Origin: Lineus longissimus
Lineage: Eukaryota; Nemertea; Pilidiophora; Heteronemertea; Lineidae
Assembly: GCF_910592395.1 (NCBI RefSeq)
Contig: NC_088323.1
Span: forward strand, 8,372,001 to 8,436,000
Direction: 5' to 3'
Length of the DNA: 64,000 nucleotides
Position 1 is the first letter of the stretch; each line of letters starts with the position of its first letter. The notes under the pieces are model-generated. The model was not told where the DNA came from. It saw only the letters and a list, made by a program, of their open reading frames with translations, and ran no database searches. Made by a program: the position numbers and the translations under genes. Below are positions 9,937 through 21,995 of the stretch, in pieces.

Positions 9937-10978
9937 TCATACAATAAACACTTTTGCGGTCAACAGATTACTACTAGGATATTTTGGCCTGGCGATTAAT
10001 CTTTCATTTGCACCAACAATCAGCATATGATGTGAAACAAACTTAGCATCCAAGGTCATCAATAACGTCAGCCGAACATCCACATCAGATTGTTCAAGGC
10101 ATGCCTCCAAAGTTAACATAAAAATATATATTAGCATGTTTAGGTTGAAATTTATAGATCTCCTTTGGGTCATGAAGGGAGTTGCTTACACTTTTCGACC
10201 GATAAACCTCTACGATGAAGTTATATGATCCGAGCAAAGACACAATTGCGGAGTCTCCTACTATTCTGAACAAATCATCGCGAAAGATAATCGACGTGGA
10301 CGTATTATGCTCGTACGGTTTTTCTAAGATGGTGATGGAGTGTGTTCTGGCTGATGATTTATAGACATAACCATTTAAATCACATTTGATATCTTCTGGC
10401 ATGATGTTATCAATATAATGTGATTTAGGTATGTCTGCTTCAGACATAAGAGAGTAGCGAATCCCTTTCAGGCTTTTAACATACTGAAGTTTAAGAACGA
10501 ACCCTACGTTTACTATTTTATACCAATCTAACCAAGACATAGCTAGGGTTTTCTCCCTGTTCTTGTGCATCAGAAATTTGCATCGAAAGGTCAACTCCAA
10601 GAAAACATTCTCACCGCATGAAACCATTTTGAAATATTTGAACGTCGAATTTCTTGGACCGAGGCTTTTCTTAAGTTCATCATACGGTAGAATCAACTCT
10701 CGGCAATTACCTTTTCCATTCAAATCGAATTGAAATGCTCGGAATTTTTCATAGACAGACTTTCGTCCACGATGAGTACTAACAGCTATTACATCATTGC
10801 CGAATTCGCCAGCAATATAGGTGAGCTCGTTAAAATGAAAATTACTTATCATTCTAAACTCTCCGCATATGCTATCTTGGCTGAAGATGTAGACATTACG
10901 ATGAGGGCTCAAGGAATAATGAAAAAGAGCCACCGTGACTATAACCCTCAACTTCGTGTGGTAAAAGACTGATGCCAA
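9937..10978 (-). pseudogene. Copy N of the unrecognised 346-codon frame, frameshifted
   Basis: The minus strand matches the P1 (29,649) and P2 (42,925) frames for about 280 residues. It then loses phase near 10,130, where P1/P2 read 'gctatatatctttt' and N has a shorter-period variant; the C-terminal 75 residues continue in another frame (10,173-9,937). Further substitutions occur. I do not recognise the protein. Confidence 0.5.
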
Positions 10979-11685
10979 ACATGCTGGGAGTCGGCCATAG
11001 ATCCTTACATCACGATACGACCGATAGTTGCCCCTCTGCTAGTTCGGCAATTCGGTAGAAAGTTAAGATATGACATATTTGAAAGCAGTGTTCGAGTTTT
11101 AAAGGATGAATATGTTCAAATTCTAAAGTTAATACATTACATGTGGGAAATGGAAGGCCCTGACATCTTGCTGTGCATCCTGATTTTATCAACCCTTTAT
11201 CAATGTATAATGCCGATTTGGGATACCAAGTATGATAAAGGAGTTGCGCTCCACTCGGCATCCCATACCGACAGGCATGTCATTAAAGCAGAATCTACGA
11301 AAACTGCGCGTTGACCCGTAGATCTCACTTAGTTGGAGATATTGCCCGTTCATACGTCCACTCGGACTTCATCTTCGAGGTTAAATTACAGTTATATCTA
11401 GTAGTATTCAGTTTTAAATTCATAGCGTTATTCCATCAGCATTTTTACAGTGATGTTTTTAATCGTAACTTGGTTCAGTGCGAAAGATGGATACCACGAA
11501 GTGTCTATCCAAGTTGCAGTCCACGATTTGAAAGACGACTTTCTCATATATATACGCCTGAGGCACAGGTCTCAAATAGTATTGGTACAAGTATCACTGT
11601 GAAATGTTCATAAGTTCATTTGAATTGAAGTTATCATCAGACGCTTTTATAATTCACCCTCAAAGTTGAAGTGTAGGTGAACGAT

Positions 11686-12017
11686 TTATTCTTTATTCCT
11701 CAGTTGACTGTACGCCATGCATTCGAACGAGAATTGCGTTTCTGATTCAACAGCGACATTGGTACAAACGTTGCATTGTCTTATTTCTAGTTCGATTACA
11801 ATGTGTCGTGCGAGTTCTACATTGGTGTTCACGATCCATCGCCAGGTCGAGAATATTCCTCAACTCTAATTGTACTTTTGATTGTTTTATAAATTCGAAG
11901 TTCACGCGTAGTGTTGATACTTTCCTTCCATTGTGAGTATTTCTTCATTAAGGCATCGCATCGGCCAAATGTACCAGTCATATACATGTACACGCTCGCC
12001 GAAGAAAATTCTACCAT
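11686..12017 (-). pseudogene. LINE 3' tail fragment (copy N)
   Basis: It matches 41,886-42,218 of P2, which ends with the Cys-rich tail typical of LINE polyproteins. In N a TGA stops the frame after GDGS (near 11,829) where P2 reads through. It is a decayed remnant. Confidence 0.6.
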
Positions 12018-13761
12018 GATTGGCGCTCAAACGAGTCATTCATACAAGCTGTCTTAATTAGAGGCGCGCAGCAGAGAAGCCGAATACTTTTCTGAGAAGC
12101 GCTACTATATTATAGTTAAAGTTTACGTATCCAATGTAAACAATAACTCATCTCATTTCCATGAATTTGATTCAGTTGACGCAAAAAATGGCCGCTAAAA
12201 GAGGAAAACGCAAGAATGAATGGATTCATCAGTTGTTCTGAGCTCAGAGAGAGAACATTTATGAATATTCACACTGTTTTTCAAACTAACTTCAATTTTA
12301 GGGGGGTTTTGGGGTCCCCCTCCCCCGACATATGTGTTTTGTTTTTTGAAACTTCAGCAATATATACAAAAGACATTTAGAATTGATATAATCCCGAATT
12401 AATCGAGCAAAAACCGGGCAGGCGCTTCGAGAATGTTTTTTTTGTAGATTTCAATGAACCTTTTGAACGAATTTCAAATTGGTCGTTGTGGGACCCAAAG
12501 ACACATTATTGAGAAATGGGTGTTTTTCAGATATTCTGTTTTTTCCTAAAGAATAATCAAACTTCGCTAGCGGGCTTTTTATGCTCCCAGATATGAAGAG
12601 GGTTCTATGTTCCTACGATTCTCTGGTAATCAGTCTGGTGTTCCTCTACTAGTTCCAAAGTCTCTTCGCCTGCAAAAACCCATTCCAACCAAATTTGTGT
12701 GCATTTACCATTCGGCAACATGTTAGTGGGGCGCTGTTCACTGCATGTCTACATAATATGTAGACATGCATATTGGATTTTGGAGATAGACCAGTCTTGC
12801 GCTAACAGTTTTTCTCAAATTAAAGGTGAAAATAAGTGGTGCTATCTATATTTTTTTAGTGGAACTAGATTCAGTGTAGACCATTAGTGCACAAAGAGAT
12901 TTCACACTCAGGATTCCTGCTATTGGTCTAACTCAAAAATTTTTAAAAATGGAGTTAGACCACTATTACACTGAGCAGCTCATATATTCTATAATATATG
13001 ATATGATGGATACGACATGGAAGAACCTTCAAATTTCATCCAATTTTACAAAAACTAAAACTTTCCACACATATCCCTAGGACATTTTCGGTAGCTAATC
13101 CCATTCATAATGACATCTGGCAAACATTTCTTCAAAAATTTTATAAAATGTTGACTTTGCAGCAAGTTTTTACCAACTGTCCTCATGTCAAACTGGTAAA
13201 GCACGCTCCTGTACATTGTTATGTGTATTGTAGTAATGCATGAAGAGAGATGAAATTTGAAGGGTCCTCCATGTCGTATCCTAACATAATATATATTTTC
13301 TGTAGATGATATCTGTAGAGTATCTGTTGACATACAGTGAACAGTGGGTGGGGGAAAGCTCTGACCCTAGCAGGGGGCCAACTCTAACCGCTTGAATTCG
13401 TTGCCCAGGTGCCACAATAATGCAATTGTATCAAGGAAGCCACCAGTACCTACCACCTCTTGCCTCCCCCGACTGGCTGGTAGGGGGGGGGGGGGGGGGG
13501 GGTTTGGGGGGGAGGGGCACTCTCTGAAGTACAGTTGTTACTTTGTTAGCATGGTTCAAGTTAGTCCTGCCTCGGGGTTCTACAAACACCAAGACCGCTC
13601 ACAAGAATGTGGCCTACCAGCCCAATGCTAAGCCTGTGAAGAAGTTTAAAATGTCCTGTATAAAAACGGATGTCCCCGGAACAAATTTTAGGTTATTTGT
13701 GTGCCTTAATTTCTAACTATAAAGCTAGTGACTGTAATAGCCTCTACAGAACCATGATATA

Positions 13762-14994
13762 CTACATAATCAAAATCAAATGGTCATAGTTGGCAACAAG
13801 TTTAAGACTAACGGAATTCTGAAATCAAAGAAGGCAGTACAGGCCTGTCTGTCACCTAGGCAACAGCACAGAGAAAGAAAGAAAACCTGCCCGATGACGG
13901 AGAGCACCGCATAACCAGCGCTTAACCGGGTGCGCACGCAACAACATCGAATAAGGTCTATGCTGCCAAATAGGTTACCAATATGAAAACTAAAATATTG
14001 GAAACCTGCTTTTTCCAAAGCTAATATCCTGTTTTCCAATCCCGGCAATTCCAGACCTTGGTAGCAATATCGTGGTAAATATAACAGGTTCTGACTTGAT
14101 CGTGGCCTTCATGGCCGTTTTGGTAGGTGGTGAAAAAAGCAGCGCACCACTGAATATTCGAGCAGGCCACGCTACAGCGAAGAATTGACTGGACTCGTAA
14201 GATTGCCAAAGTTAAATTATTATCGGTTCCACTATGCATTGAAATGAAATGGAATGAGGAAAACACTATACTTGCTGAAGCTATGTCCATGTTGTCAGGA
14301 TGTGCAATAATCTCTATTCGACATATTAAATTGTATTTACACGGTCTACGAACTCATCCAATGTAATTCTCAATAGGACAACCTGCTTTCTCGAGATATT
14401 GATGGTGTCATCGCAAATTTCCTAGTCAAAACATTCCGTAGCAAAGCTGTAATGAGAATGGCCCGGTGGTTATATGGAATCTATACGTGTATAGATTATG
14501 TTTAGGTTTGTAAAAAAACAACCTATACACTAGATCCAATAAACAGATAGATTCTATATAACTTCAATAATGTTTTAAAGCATCATTAAAAACCTATATA
14601 TGACTCATTATCATTCAATTTAGAAATTATCAAATTCTAAATTAAAATTTTTATGACGAGTTGTATTTACACTGGTTTCCTAGAGAGAGGTCAAGGGGTT
14701 TTTCTATAGATTTTCTTTAGAGAAATACTTGCATGCTACATTTTCTTGACATTCACAAATACGCGTTATGGTTAAAACGAAATTATTAGCCTCAGCTACA
14801 TTCTACATGTAGTTGTTTAGTTCCTTCACAATATTTCAATCGAGCTAATAACACAGTTAATGTATTTATATAGAATCATGTCACTTCGACAAAGGATTTC
14901 ATTCACTTACAATGTTGATGTGTTTAAGGTCATTGGTGTCCCAGTAGCAACCAATTTCGTATCCATATAGTAAGCATGATAATAGAGTCATCAT
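13762..14994 (-). pseudogene. PAN/apple-like secreted protein gene, copy N (broken)
   Basis: The exons correspond to those of P2: 14,994-14,911 (MMTLLSCLLYGYEIGC..., donor GTAAGT), the Cys-rich exon beginning at 14,290, and the 3' exon 13,818-13,762. In the middle exon a premature TAG follows KTGY, where P2 and P3 read KTGHQLWKKQ, so this copy would make a truncated product. See the P2 entry for the domain argument. Confidence 0.4.
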
Positions 14995-15790
14995 GGCACC
15001 AGTTGCTATAATATACTCTGCCTTTGCCTACGAATTGTGCCGGTAGAAAAAAAGCACCCAATCAGAGCGTCACTCCGTAATGCGAATTTCGCACGAGCAA
15101 CGCAATGCCCTTCCCACACCAAATCATTATCGAAGCAACTGATGCATCATCAGGTCACACGCGAATTTCTGAGAAGGTGCCTATACTTTGGGCCCTATTG
15201 TATATATGTCCATCGTAGAGTTTCTACTGAACTTCGCTGAACTTTTAAGCAGAAAATGATAAGTTACATTTTATCCGCCCCAGGAAAAAAAAGGCTGAAA
15301 TGCTAGTCGTGCAAAATTCGTTTTTAAAGCTTGATTTTCGAAGGCTCTTTGATGAATCGCACGTACCCCGCTGCAACTTTATTTCGTTTCGTAATAAAGA
15401 CACAAAATCACTTCAACAGCATGTTTAACAGCATAACTTTGATGTAACTTAAAGAATCGAAAAGTTAGGTTTTTCTAAGATTTCAATAAGTCCTGTCTTA
15501 ATTGTATCGCCAATCTGAACATAAACTATACAAGGTGTGTAGAGTAATTGGAACAGCCACTCTTCCAATAGGAGTGTACTGCTTTTGTTACGGTTTTGTA
15601 TTTGAGGTTAATACTTATAACACCAGCATCAACTATGAGTATATCCACATTTTTCAATGTCTGCAAACAAAAGAGAGCCCAAGGGATCTTTCAAATTGAG
15701 ATACAAAGAAAAACGCGCCAATACATGTATATCTGGTGAAATGATACACCGGCAATTGACCGACATAAGCACGGGTAGCTCCTGAACAAA

Positions 15791-17297
15791 AAAGAATTCA
15801 GAATCGACAGTTTGAAATTCCTAGGGGCTGGGGTTGGTGCCCATGATACATCTGCATCGGCTTCATGCATTTCCATGTCACTTGGTGGTGTTTCCTTGCC
15901 AGCCTGAAGAAGATGGCGCCCCTAAAATGACACAAAAGGAAGGTTGCCTAAGGTATAAAGTTCAAAGGGTACAAGTGTTGAGTGTTCTAGTCATCATCTC
16001 CCAGGTGGCAGAGCATACATGCACCTGTGGCAATGATGTTTGTTGCCCTGAGAATTGTGTTTATTAGTACCGTACCAGTACATTGTCCTCCCATAGAGAG
16101 TTCAAATGTTCACACAAGAGTTGAAATAAATCCTCACCTCTATGATAGATGACAACTCGGAAGAAGACCCATTATCACCAGTTGCTTGGCCATTATCATC
16201 TGACTTAGGAGAGGCCACAGACTGAAAGTAAATGATCAGTGCAGAAATTAGCACAAATTTGTTATGGTTACAAGCATTTCAAAGCTTTCAATGTCCGTGT
16301 ACATGAAGTTTTTGAACTTACCTCTGCATTCTCCGAGTCAGAGCTCCCTAAAACGCCTCCAGTTGGCTCTGGCAGTGCCGAGGACTCTGGGATCATTGAA
16401 GATGTACCAATCTGAAAGAATAAATAGAGACTTGCACTAACAGTCTGCAAAGACCTGCTTTCATGCAGTATTTAGGCAGTCCCTTTCCAAACAGGAAATG
16501 GAATCATCATGCAGTGCTTACCTGAGGCTCCATCGTCGGAACTGATCTCATTTCACTGGATGCAGGGGTTTCTCTTTCAACTTCCTCCCTGTGCTTTTCT
16601 TCGCAGAGCCTACATATACCTGAAAATAAGGGGTCCTGTATATAAAGCTGACAAATGTTAGCTACAGCACTAAAATACAACAGGCCAAGATGGCCAGATG
16701 ACAAGGCAAAGTAAATGAGTTTTATTGATCGCAAGCGTGAGCAATGCAATGGCCACTAGGCCTACCAGAACTAGTCTGCATTCCAGTCATGCCATGGGCA
16801 TGATTCTAAGCAGTGACAAAATAGTTGGCTGATAAACATTGATTGCACTCACCTGATCCAACTGGCAAAAGAACTTTCCAGATTGTGAAAGTCTCCTTTG
16901 AAACAGCCTCTCTGACCGCTCGATCCTTCCGCGCCCGCGGCTTCATTTTCGATGTAGGTGCGTGAAGAGGGTGTTGACATTTACGGGATGGAAGCTAAGA
17001 CAAGCCCAACTTGTACCTGTGGACAGGGCAGATAGTTTTGGTGTTCAGATCCTGACCACCTTTGTCAAATCGACCTGCACGTAGAGCTATCAGTTCCCAT
17101 TCACTACCTACATCACCTTTAGGTACCTTCACACGCTTCAGATGTGGCTGAATGTCCTTGGTGCACTGTTTCAATGAGACCACGCTGTCGTCGTTTGGAT
17201 ACTGCCTCATCAAACCACAAGTAAATTGAGGGGAAAATTCTGAAAATCCACATTTTATGGCCTGCTGCAGGCCCTGACCATGTTGTTCCTCCGCCAT
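15791..17297 (-). pseudogene. Multi-exon Cys/His zinc-finger-like gene cut by the duplication breakpoint
   Basis: Proposed minus-strand exons: 17,297-16,853, 16,619-16,522, 16,411-16,322, 16,221-16,138 and 15,921 to the junction at 15,790. All borders are GT/AG and all phases agree. The ATG has a good context (aacATGGCG). The first exon holds spaced Cys/His pairs (ICPVHRYKLG, then KCQHPLH) and leads across the intron into LLPVGSGICRLCEEKH. I recall this C-x2-HR...C-x-HP-x-H...PVGSxIC-x2-C arrangement from invertebrate repeat-family proteins, but cannot name it. The next exons are Ser/Glu-rich linkers. A single in-frame TAG (after YKLGLS) breaks exon 1. The last exon runs straight into copy N, so the 3' part is lost. 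It could be a host gene or part of another transposon. Confidence 0.55.
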
Positions 17298-18066
17298 GTT
17301 TGTTTGTTTCCTGTGGTAAACTAGTGACATCGATTCCAGGGCTGCCGGGAGCATCGGGGGGGGGGGGGGGCGAGGGGAGTGGCGAAGGGGGAATGGTGGT
17401 TGGGGTTGAGGAACAGAGATGGATCTCTTCATCATTTCGGGACGTATGTATAGTGGAGTTAGAAAACCTTTTGTCTCCTTTTATAGCTGATTGTTTACAG
17501 CCAAAAAAGGGCTAAAAACCGTTAGAATTCAAAATTCGACTGGCACCACGCGGAATGAGTTGACAAAGATTTTATTTTTGTAAATTAAAAAGACATCTTT
17601 CCTCTATCTCTGGAACTAAATTTCATCCCTCAAATCCCTGCAAAGGGTGAGTTATAAGCATGGAAGTGGGAGGTATTTTCCAAAAAATAGGGGGTAAGCA
17701 ATGTTCCCAGGCTTTGCACCCTTATTTCGGGAATATCTAGCGCCAACATTTGCCATTGAAAAAATAGCCCAATACTTCTATTTTCATAATACAGTAACCA
17801 ATATTCGTTTGATTTCATCTTGTGGGTGCAAAAAATCGGCAAACTTGTGTCATTTTTCATGATTAACTGTCATAACAACAAAGTGATAATGCATTTAAAG
17901 TGTTAATGCCTCCTATTGATTAACAGTGTGATTATTCTCAAAAAGCTTTTACCAGGCATCAGCCTACCCCAAGACCTAAAGATCATAAAAAATTTGAGCA
18001 AGATTCGCTGACCCCCCACCTTATCACTTTTTGCAGATTTTGCATGGTCTATCCATGGACTGACAC
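17298..18066. other. Single-copy spacer, no gene recognised
   Basis: This stretch upstream of the zinc-finger-like gene holds a poly-G tract (about 17,356-17,370) and A/T-rich DNA. No exon or repeat was recognised. It would contain the promoter of the minus-strand gene. It ends where P1 starts, at 'cttaaaacgttattg'. Confidence 0.4.
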
Positions 18067-18354
18067 TTAAAACGTTATTGAAGTTATATAGAATCTATCT
18101 GTTTATTGGATCTAGTATATAGGTTGTTTTTTTACAAACCTAAACATAATCTATACACGTATAGATTCCATATAACCACCGGGCCATTCTCATTACAGCT
18201 TTGCTACGGAATGTTTTGACTAGGAAATTTGCGATGACACCATCAATATCTCGAGAAAGCAGGTTGTCCAATTGAGAATTACATTGGATGAGTTCGTAGA
18301 CCGTGTAAATACAATTTAATATGTCGAATAGAGATTATTGCACATCCTGACAAC

Positions 18355-18872
18355 ATGGACATAGCTTCAGCAAGTATAGTGTTTTCCTCATTCCATTTCA
18401 TTTCAATGCATAGTGGAACCGATAATAATTTAACTTTGGCAATCTTACGAGTCCAGTCAATTCTTTGCTGTAGCGTGGCCTGCTCGAATATTCAGTGGTG
18501 CGCTGCTTTTTTCACCACCTACCAAAACGGCCATGAAGGCCATGATCAAGTCAGAACCTGTTATATTTACAACGATATTGCTACCAAGGTCTGGAATTGC
18601 CGGGATTGGAAAACAGGACATCAGCTTTGGAAAAAGCAGGTATCTTATATTTTAGTTTTCATATTTGGCAGCATAGACCTTATTCGATGTTGTTGCGTGC
18701 GCACCCGGTTAAGCGCTGGTTATGCGGTGTTCTCCGTCATCGGGCAGGTTTTCTTTCTTTCTCTGTGCTGTTGCCTGGGTGACAGACAGGCCTGTACTGC
18801 CTTCTTTGATTTCAGAATTCCGTTAGTCTTAAACTTGTTGCCAACTATGACCGTTTAATTTTGATTATGTAG
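18355..18872 (+). pseudogene. PAN/apple-like gene, copy P1 (first exon missing)
   Basis: The Cys-rich exon 18,355-18,639 (donor GTATCT) and the 3' exon 18,816-18,872 (acceptor 'tttgatttcag', ending in TAG) match P2. The upstream MMTLLSC exon lies outside this copy because P1 begins at 18,067. A deletion of about 10 bp in the intron, relative to P2 and P3, leaves the exon frame running on through the intron for 167 codons. That longer frame is a by-product of the deletion. Confidence 0.4.
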
Positions 18873-19986
18873 TATATCATGGTTCTGTAGAGGCTATTAC
18901 AGTCACTACCTTTATAGTTAAAAATTAAGGCACACAAATAACCAAAAATTTGTTCCGGGGACATCCGTTTTTATACAGGACATTTTAAACTTCTTTACAG
19001 GCTTAGCATTGGGCTGGTAGGCCACATTCTCGTGAGCGGTCTTGGTGTTTGTAAGACCCCGATGCAGGACTAACTTGAACCATGTTAACAAAGTAACCGC
19101 TGTACTTCAGAGAGTGCCCCTCCCCCCCCCCCCCAAAAAAAACCCCCTACCAGCCAGTCGGGGGAGGCAAGAGGTGGTAGGTACTGGTGGCTTCCTTGAT
19201 ACAATCGCATTATTGTGGCACCTGGGCAACGAATTCAAGGGGTTGGAGTTGCTAGGGTCAGAGCTTTCCCCTCCCACTGTTCACTGTATGTCAACAGATA
19301 CTCTATAGATATCATCTACAGAAAATATATATTATGTTAGGATACGACATGGAGGACCCTTAAAATTTCATCTCTCTTCATGCATTATAGTACAATACAC
19401 ATAACAATGTACAGGAGCGTGCTTTACCAGTTTGACATGAGGACAGTTGGTAAAAACTTGCTGCAAAGTCAACATTTTATAAAATTTTTGAAGAAAAGTT
19501 TGCCAGATGTCATTATGAATGGGATTAGCTACCGAAAAGGTCCAAGGGATATGTGTGGAAAGTTTTAGTTTTTGTAAAATTGGATGAAATTTGAAGGTTC
19601 TTCCATGTCGTATCCGAACATAGCATTTATTATAGAATATATGAGCTGCTCAGTGCAATAGTGGTCTAACTCCATTTTTAAAAAATTTTGAGTTAGACCA
19701 ATAGCAGGAATCCTGAGTGTGAAATCTCTTTGTGCAATAATGGTCTACACTGAATCTAGTTCCACTAAAAAAATATAGATAGCACCACTTATTTTCACCT
19801 TTAATTTGAGAAAAACTGTTAGCGCAAGACTGGTCTATCTCCAAAATCCAATATGCATGTCTACATATTATGTTTACAAGCAGTGAACAGCGCCCCACTA
19901 ACATGTTGCCGAATGGTAAATGCATACATATTTGGTTGGAATGGGTTTTTGCAGGCGAAGAGACTTTGTAACTAGTAGAGGAACAC

Positions 19987-20291
19987 TGTAAGTTTTTGGA
20001 GGCTGCGCGTCAACCTTTAATGTTGCGTCAATTTCAAATTTGGCGCCTTCAGTAACTTGGCTCTTCATAATCTGGAGGCTGAGAATTGTTCCGAGCATGG
20101 CGAGTCAAGCACTTCGCACACAAATTTCACAATCATTAAGCAAATGTAAAATCTAACGTCATCCAGGGCAAAAAACAGTTTTTGACCCTTGGGAACCTTG
20201 TAAGATAAGAACGAAGTAATTAAAGAGAAGAATCAACATGGAAACCGAGGAGTTAGACTAGAATTTGTCCGAAGAGAGTAGTAAATTTACA
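19987..20291 (+). repeat. BEL1 left LTR (305 bp)
   Basis: It starts TGTAAGTTTTTGG and ends AGTAAATTTACA. It has about 70 bp near its 5' end ('gaggctgcgcgtcaacc...cataatctg') that the right LTR lacks. Downstream of it 'gtcaaaaactttttgtc' would be the primer-binding region; I cannot assign a tRNA. Confidence 0.85.
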
Positions 20292-20504
20292 GTCAAAAAC
20301 TTTTTGTCAACTGAGTACAACTGTGTGGGCGTAGTGCATCATGTACATGGAAGACCGCAGTGAAGAACATGTGGCTGCACTGGCAATGTTCGGCATGCAT
20401 ACAGCGGGTGCAGAGGATGTTCCCCTACCAAGTAATGCTAGTGCGTCATTGAGAACTATGGCCCTATCATCCAAAACAGCAGCAGTAGAAGTAGTAGAAA
20501 AGCG

Positions 20505-21995
20505 GTGATGAGGCATGCTCGGTACCAGATAGAAATGAAGCAGGCTGAGGTGATGGCTGAGCAGCGATTGCTGGAGATAGAGCAGGAAGCCACACTAGCG
20601 AGAAAGAAGGTCGAGGTGATCTGTGAAAGGAACCGTGCTCAACTGGAGCTGACACATAGAGCCTTGGAGGAAAATCTCCTCAGTCTAGTCGATGATGATA
20701 GTTCGACCTCCGAGAATGTTAGTGAAGACTCGAGAGCCAACGATTTCGACGGTGATGAAGTGGACCAGTGCTTATGGGGAAATCGGGGATCCTCAGGAAG
20801 CGAGGAGCTGTCATCTCTGGGTGAGAAGCCGTTGCCTGAAAGTGAGGGTCAGTCATACGGTCACCAGATGTCGTCACAAGGTCACCAGATGTCATCCAGC
20901 TGTCACAGGATGCCGTCACAGGATCATGAGAGATCGCCGCCGTCTCAGGAGTTTCTGTCATCTCTGGGTGAGAAGCCGTTGTCTGAAGGTCAGTCATACG
21001 GTCACCAGATGTCGTCAGAAGGTCGCCCGATGTCATCCAGCTGTCACAGGATGCCGTCACAGGATCATGAGAGGTCGCCGCCGTCTCAGGAGTTTCTGTC
21101 AGCTCAGGGTGGGAAGCTGTTGCCTGAAGGTCAGTCATACGGTCACCAGATGTCGTCACAAGGTCGCCAGATGTCATCCAGCTGTCACAGGATGCCGTCA
21201 CAGGATCATGAGAGGTCGCCGCCGTCTCAGGAGTTTCTGTCAGCTCAGGGTGGGAAGCCGTTGCCTGAAGGTCAGACATACGGTCACCAGATGTCGTCAC
21301 AAAGTCGCCAGATGTCGTCTTCATGCCAACAGATGCTGTCAAATGGCCACGACGAGAGGTCGCGGGGTCAGGAGTTGCTGTCATCTCTGGGTGAGAAGCC
21401 GTTGCCTGAAAGTCAGTCACACGGTCAGATGTTGTCATCATACGATCACCAGATGTTGTTCTCAGAAGGTTGCCAGATGTCACCCAGCTGTCACCAGCCA
21501 CCAGATGCGGAATGGTCAACTCGTCAAGCTGTTGGTGAGAAGCCATCATGTGGTCACCAGGGGTCGCTAAACCAGAACAGTACGGGTCAGCATGGTGGGA
21601 GCCAGAACAGTACGGGTCAGCTTGGTGGGAGCCAGAACAGTACGGGTCAGCATGGTGGGAGCCAGTTCAACATGGAGGCCGAGATGGTCACTCACCTTCG
21701 CAACTTGCAAAATAGACTTGAACTGCCAAAGCCAGAGATAAAAGGATTCAGTGGTGAGCCACTGGACTTTGCAAGATTCAAGATGGCGTTCAAGACAAAC
21801 GTTGAATCCAGAACCCAGACTAAGGCTGAACTTTACCAAAACTTGAAGAAGTATTGCACAGGGGCAGCTAGCGAGGCGATAAAGAAATTCGACATGTTAC
21901 CACCAGATACTGCATATAATGAAGCTACTCAGGAGTTATTGCGTCGATGCGGTCAAACCCACCTGATCACTCATGAATTTCACCAGAGGCTATAG
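20505..21995 (+). CDS. gag: BEL1 gag, first part
   Basis: The frame opens with a coiled-coil-like charged segment (EVMAEQRLLEIEQEATLAR), typical of BEL Gag N-termini, followed by an acidic serine-rich linker, a long tandem-repeat region and a conserved Gag segment (LPKPEIKGFSGEPLDFARFK). It ends at TAG 21,993-21,995; the same frame reopens at once, so the stop splits Gag in two. A short frame at 20,341-20,508 (MYMEDRSEEHVAAL...) ends in TGA TGA just before this one and is probably the true N-terminus, displaced by a frameshift. The product would form the capsid of the retrotransposon particle. Confidence 0.8.
   Translation: MMRHARYQIEMKQAEVMAEQRLLEIEQEATLARKKVEVICERNRAQLELTHRALEENLLSLVDDDSSTSENVSEDSRANDFDGDEVDQCLWGNRGSSGSEELSSLGEKPLPESEGQSYGHQMSSQGHQMSSSCHRMPSQDHERSPPSQEFLSSLGEKPLSEGQSYGHQMSSEGRPMSSSCHRMPSQDHERSPPSQEFLSAQGGKLLPEGQSYGHQMSSQGRQMSSSCHRMPSQDHERSPPSQEFLSAQGGKPLPEGQTYGHQMSSQSRQMSSSCQQMLSNGHDERSRGQELLSSLGEKPLPESQSHGQMLSSYDHQMLFSEGCQMSPSCHQPPDAEWSTRQAVGEKPSCGHQGSLNQNSTGQHGGSQNSTGQLGGSQNSTGQHGGSQFNMEAEMVTHLRNLQNRLELPKPEIKGFSGEPLDFARFKMAFKTNVESRTQTKAELYQNLKKYCTGAASEAIKKFDMLPPDTAYNEATQELLRRCGQTHLITHEFHQRL
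20811..21663 (+). repeat. Tandem repeats inside BEL1 gag
   Basis: From 20,811 to about 21,524 there are four near-complete units and one degenerate unit of about 47 codons (141 bp), each with SLGEKPLPE or AQGGKPLPE, GQSYGHQMSS, SCHRMPSQDHE and RSPPSQEFL. From about 21,572 to 21,663 follow three 30-bp units of QNSTGQHGGS. Because the unit length is a multiple of three, two other frames are also open across the array. Confidence 0.9.

Larger units (their letters stand above)
8455..15790 (-). repeat. Segmental duplication copy N (inverted, partial)
   Basis: Read on the minus strand, 15,790 down to 8,455 matches the unit seen as 38,300-45,390 (P2) and 52,700-54,690 plus 61,408-64,000 (P3), without the BEL insertions. 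It carries degenerate copies of the PAN-like gene, the LINE tail, the 346-codon frame and the endonuclease fragment. Its right end stops at 'ttgttcaggagc' (15,790), where it meets the spacer gene. Its left end contains an extra 75-bp copy (8,455-8,530) of 9,041-9,115. The rest of the interval (8,700-9,930, 12,020-13,760, 14,300-14,910, 15,000-15,790) is non-coding unit DNA with a poly-G tract near 13,487. Confidence 0.9.

Noticed and set aside
10730-10972. Frame antisense to the 346-codon frame as an independent gene (also 42,748-43,173)
   Set aside because: Equally conserved only because the duplicates are nearly identical; it has no start context, splice sites or motif.
16995-17435. Minus-strand frame starting at 17,435 as the true start of the zinc-finger-like gene
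   Set aside because: The first 46 codons are Pro/Ser low complexity over a poly-G tract; the ATG at 17,297 has a better context and the conserved Cys/His part begins after it.
18355-18858. 167-codon frame in P1 as a longer protein
   Set aside because: It reads through an intron because of a deletion of about 10 bp; P2 and P3 stop at the intron and have a conserved donor and acceptor.
20692-21570. Open frames of 292 and 276 codons on the other phase and strand of BEL1 gag
   Set aside because: They exist because the 141-bp gag repeat unit is a multiple of three; composition is low complexity (RCRHK, TTSGD) and the gag frame explains the region.
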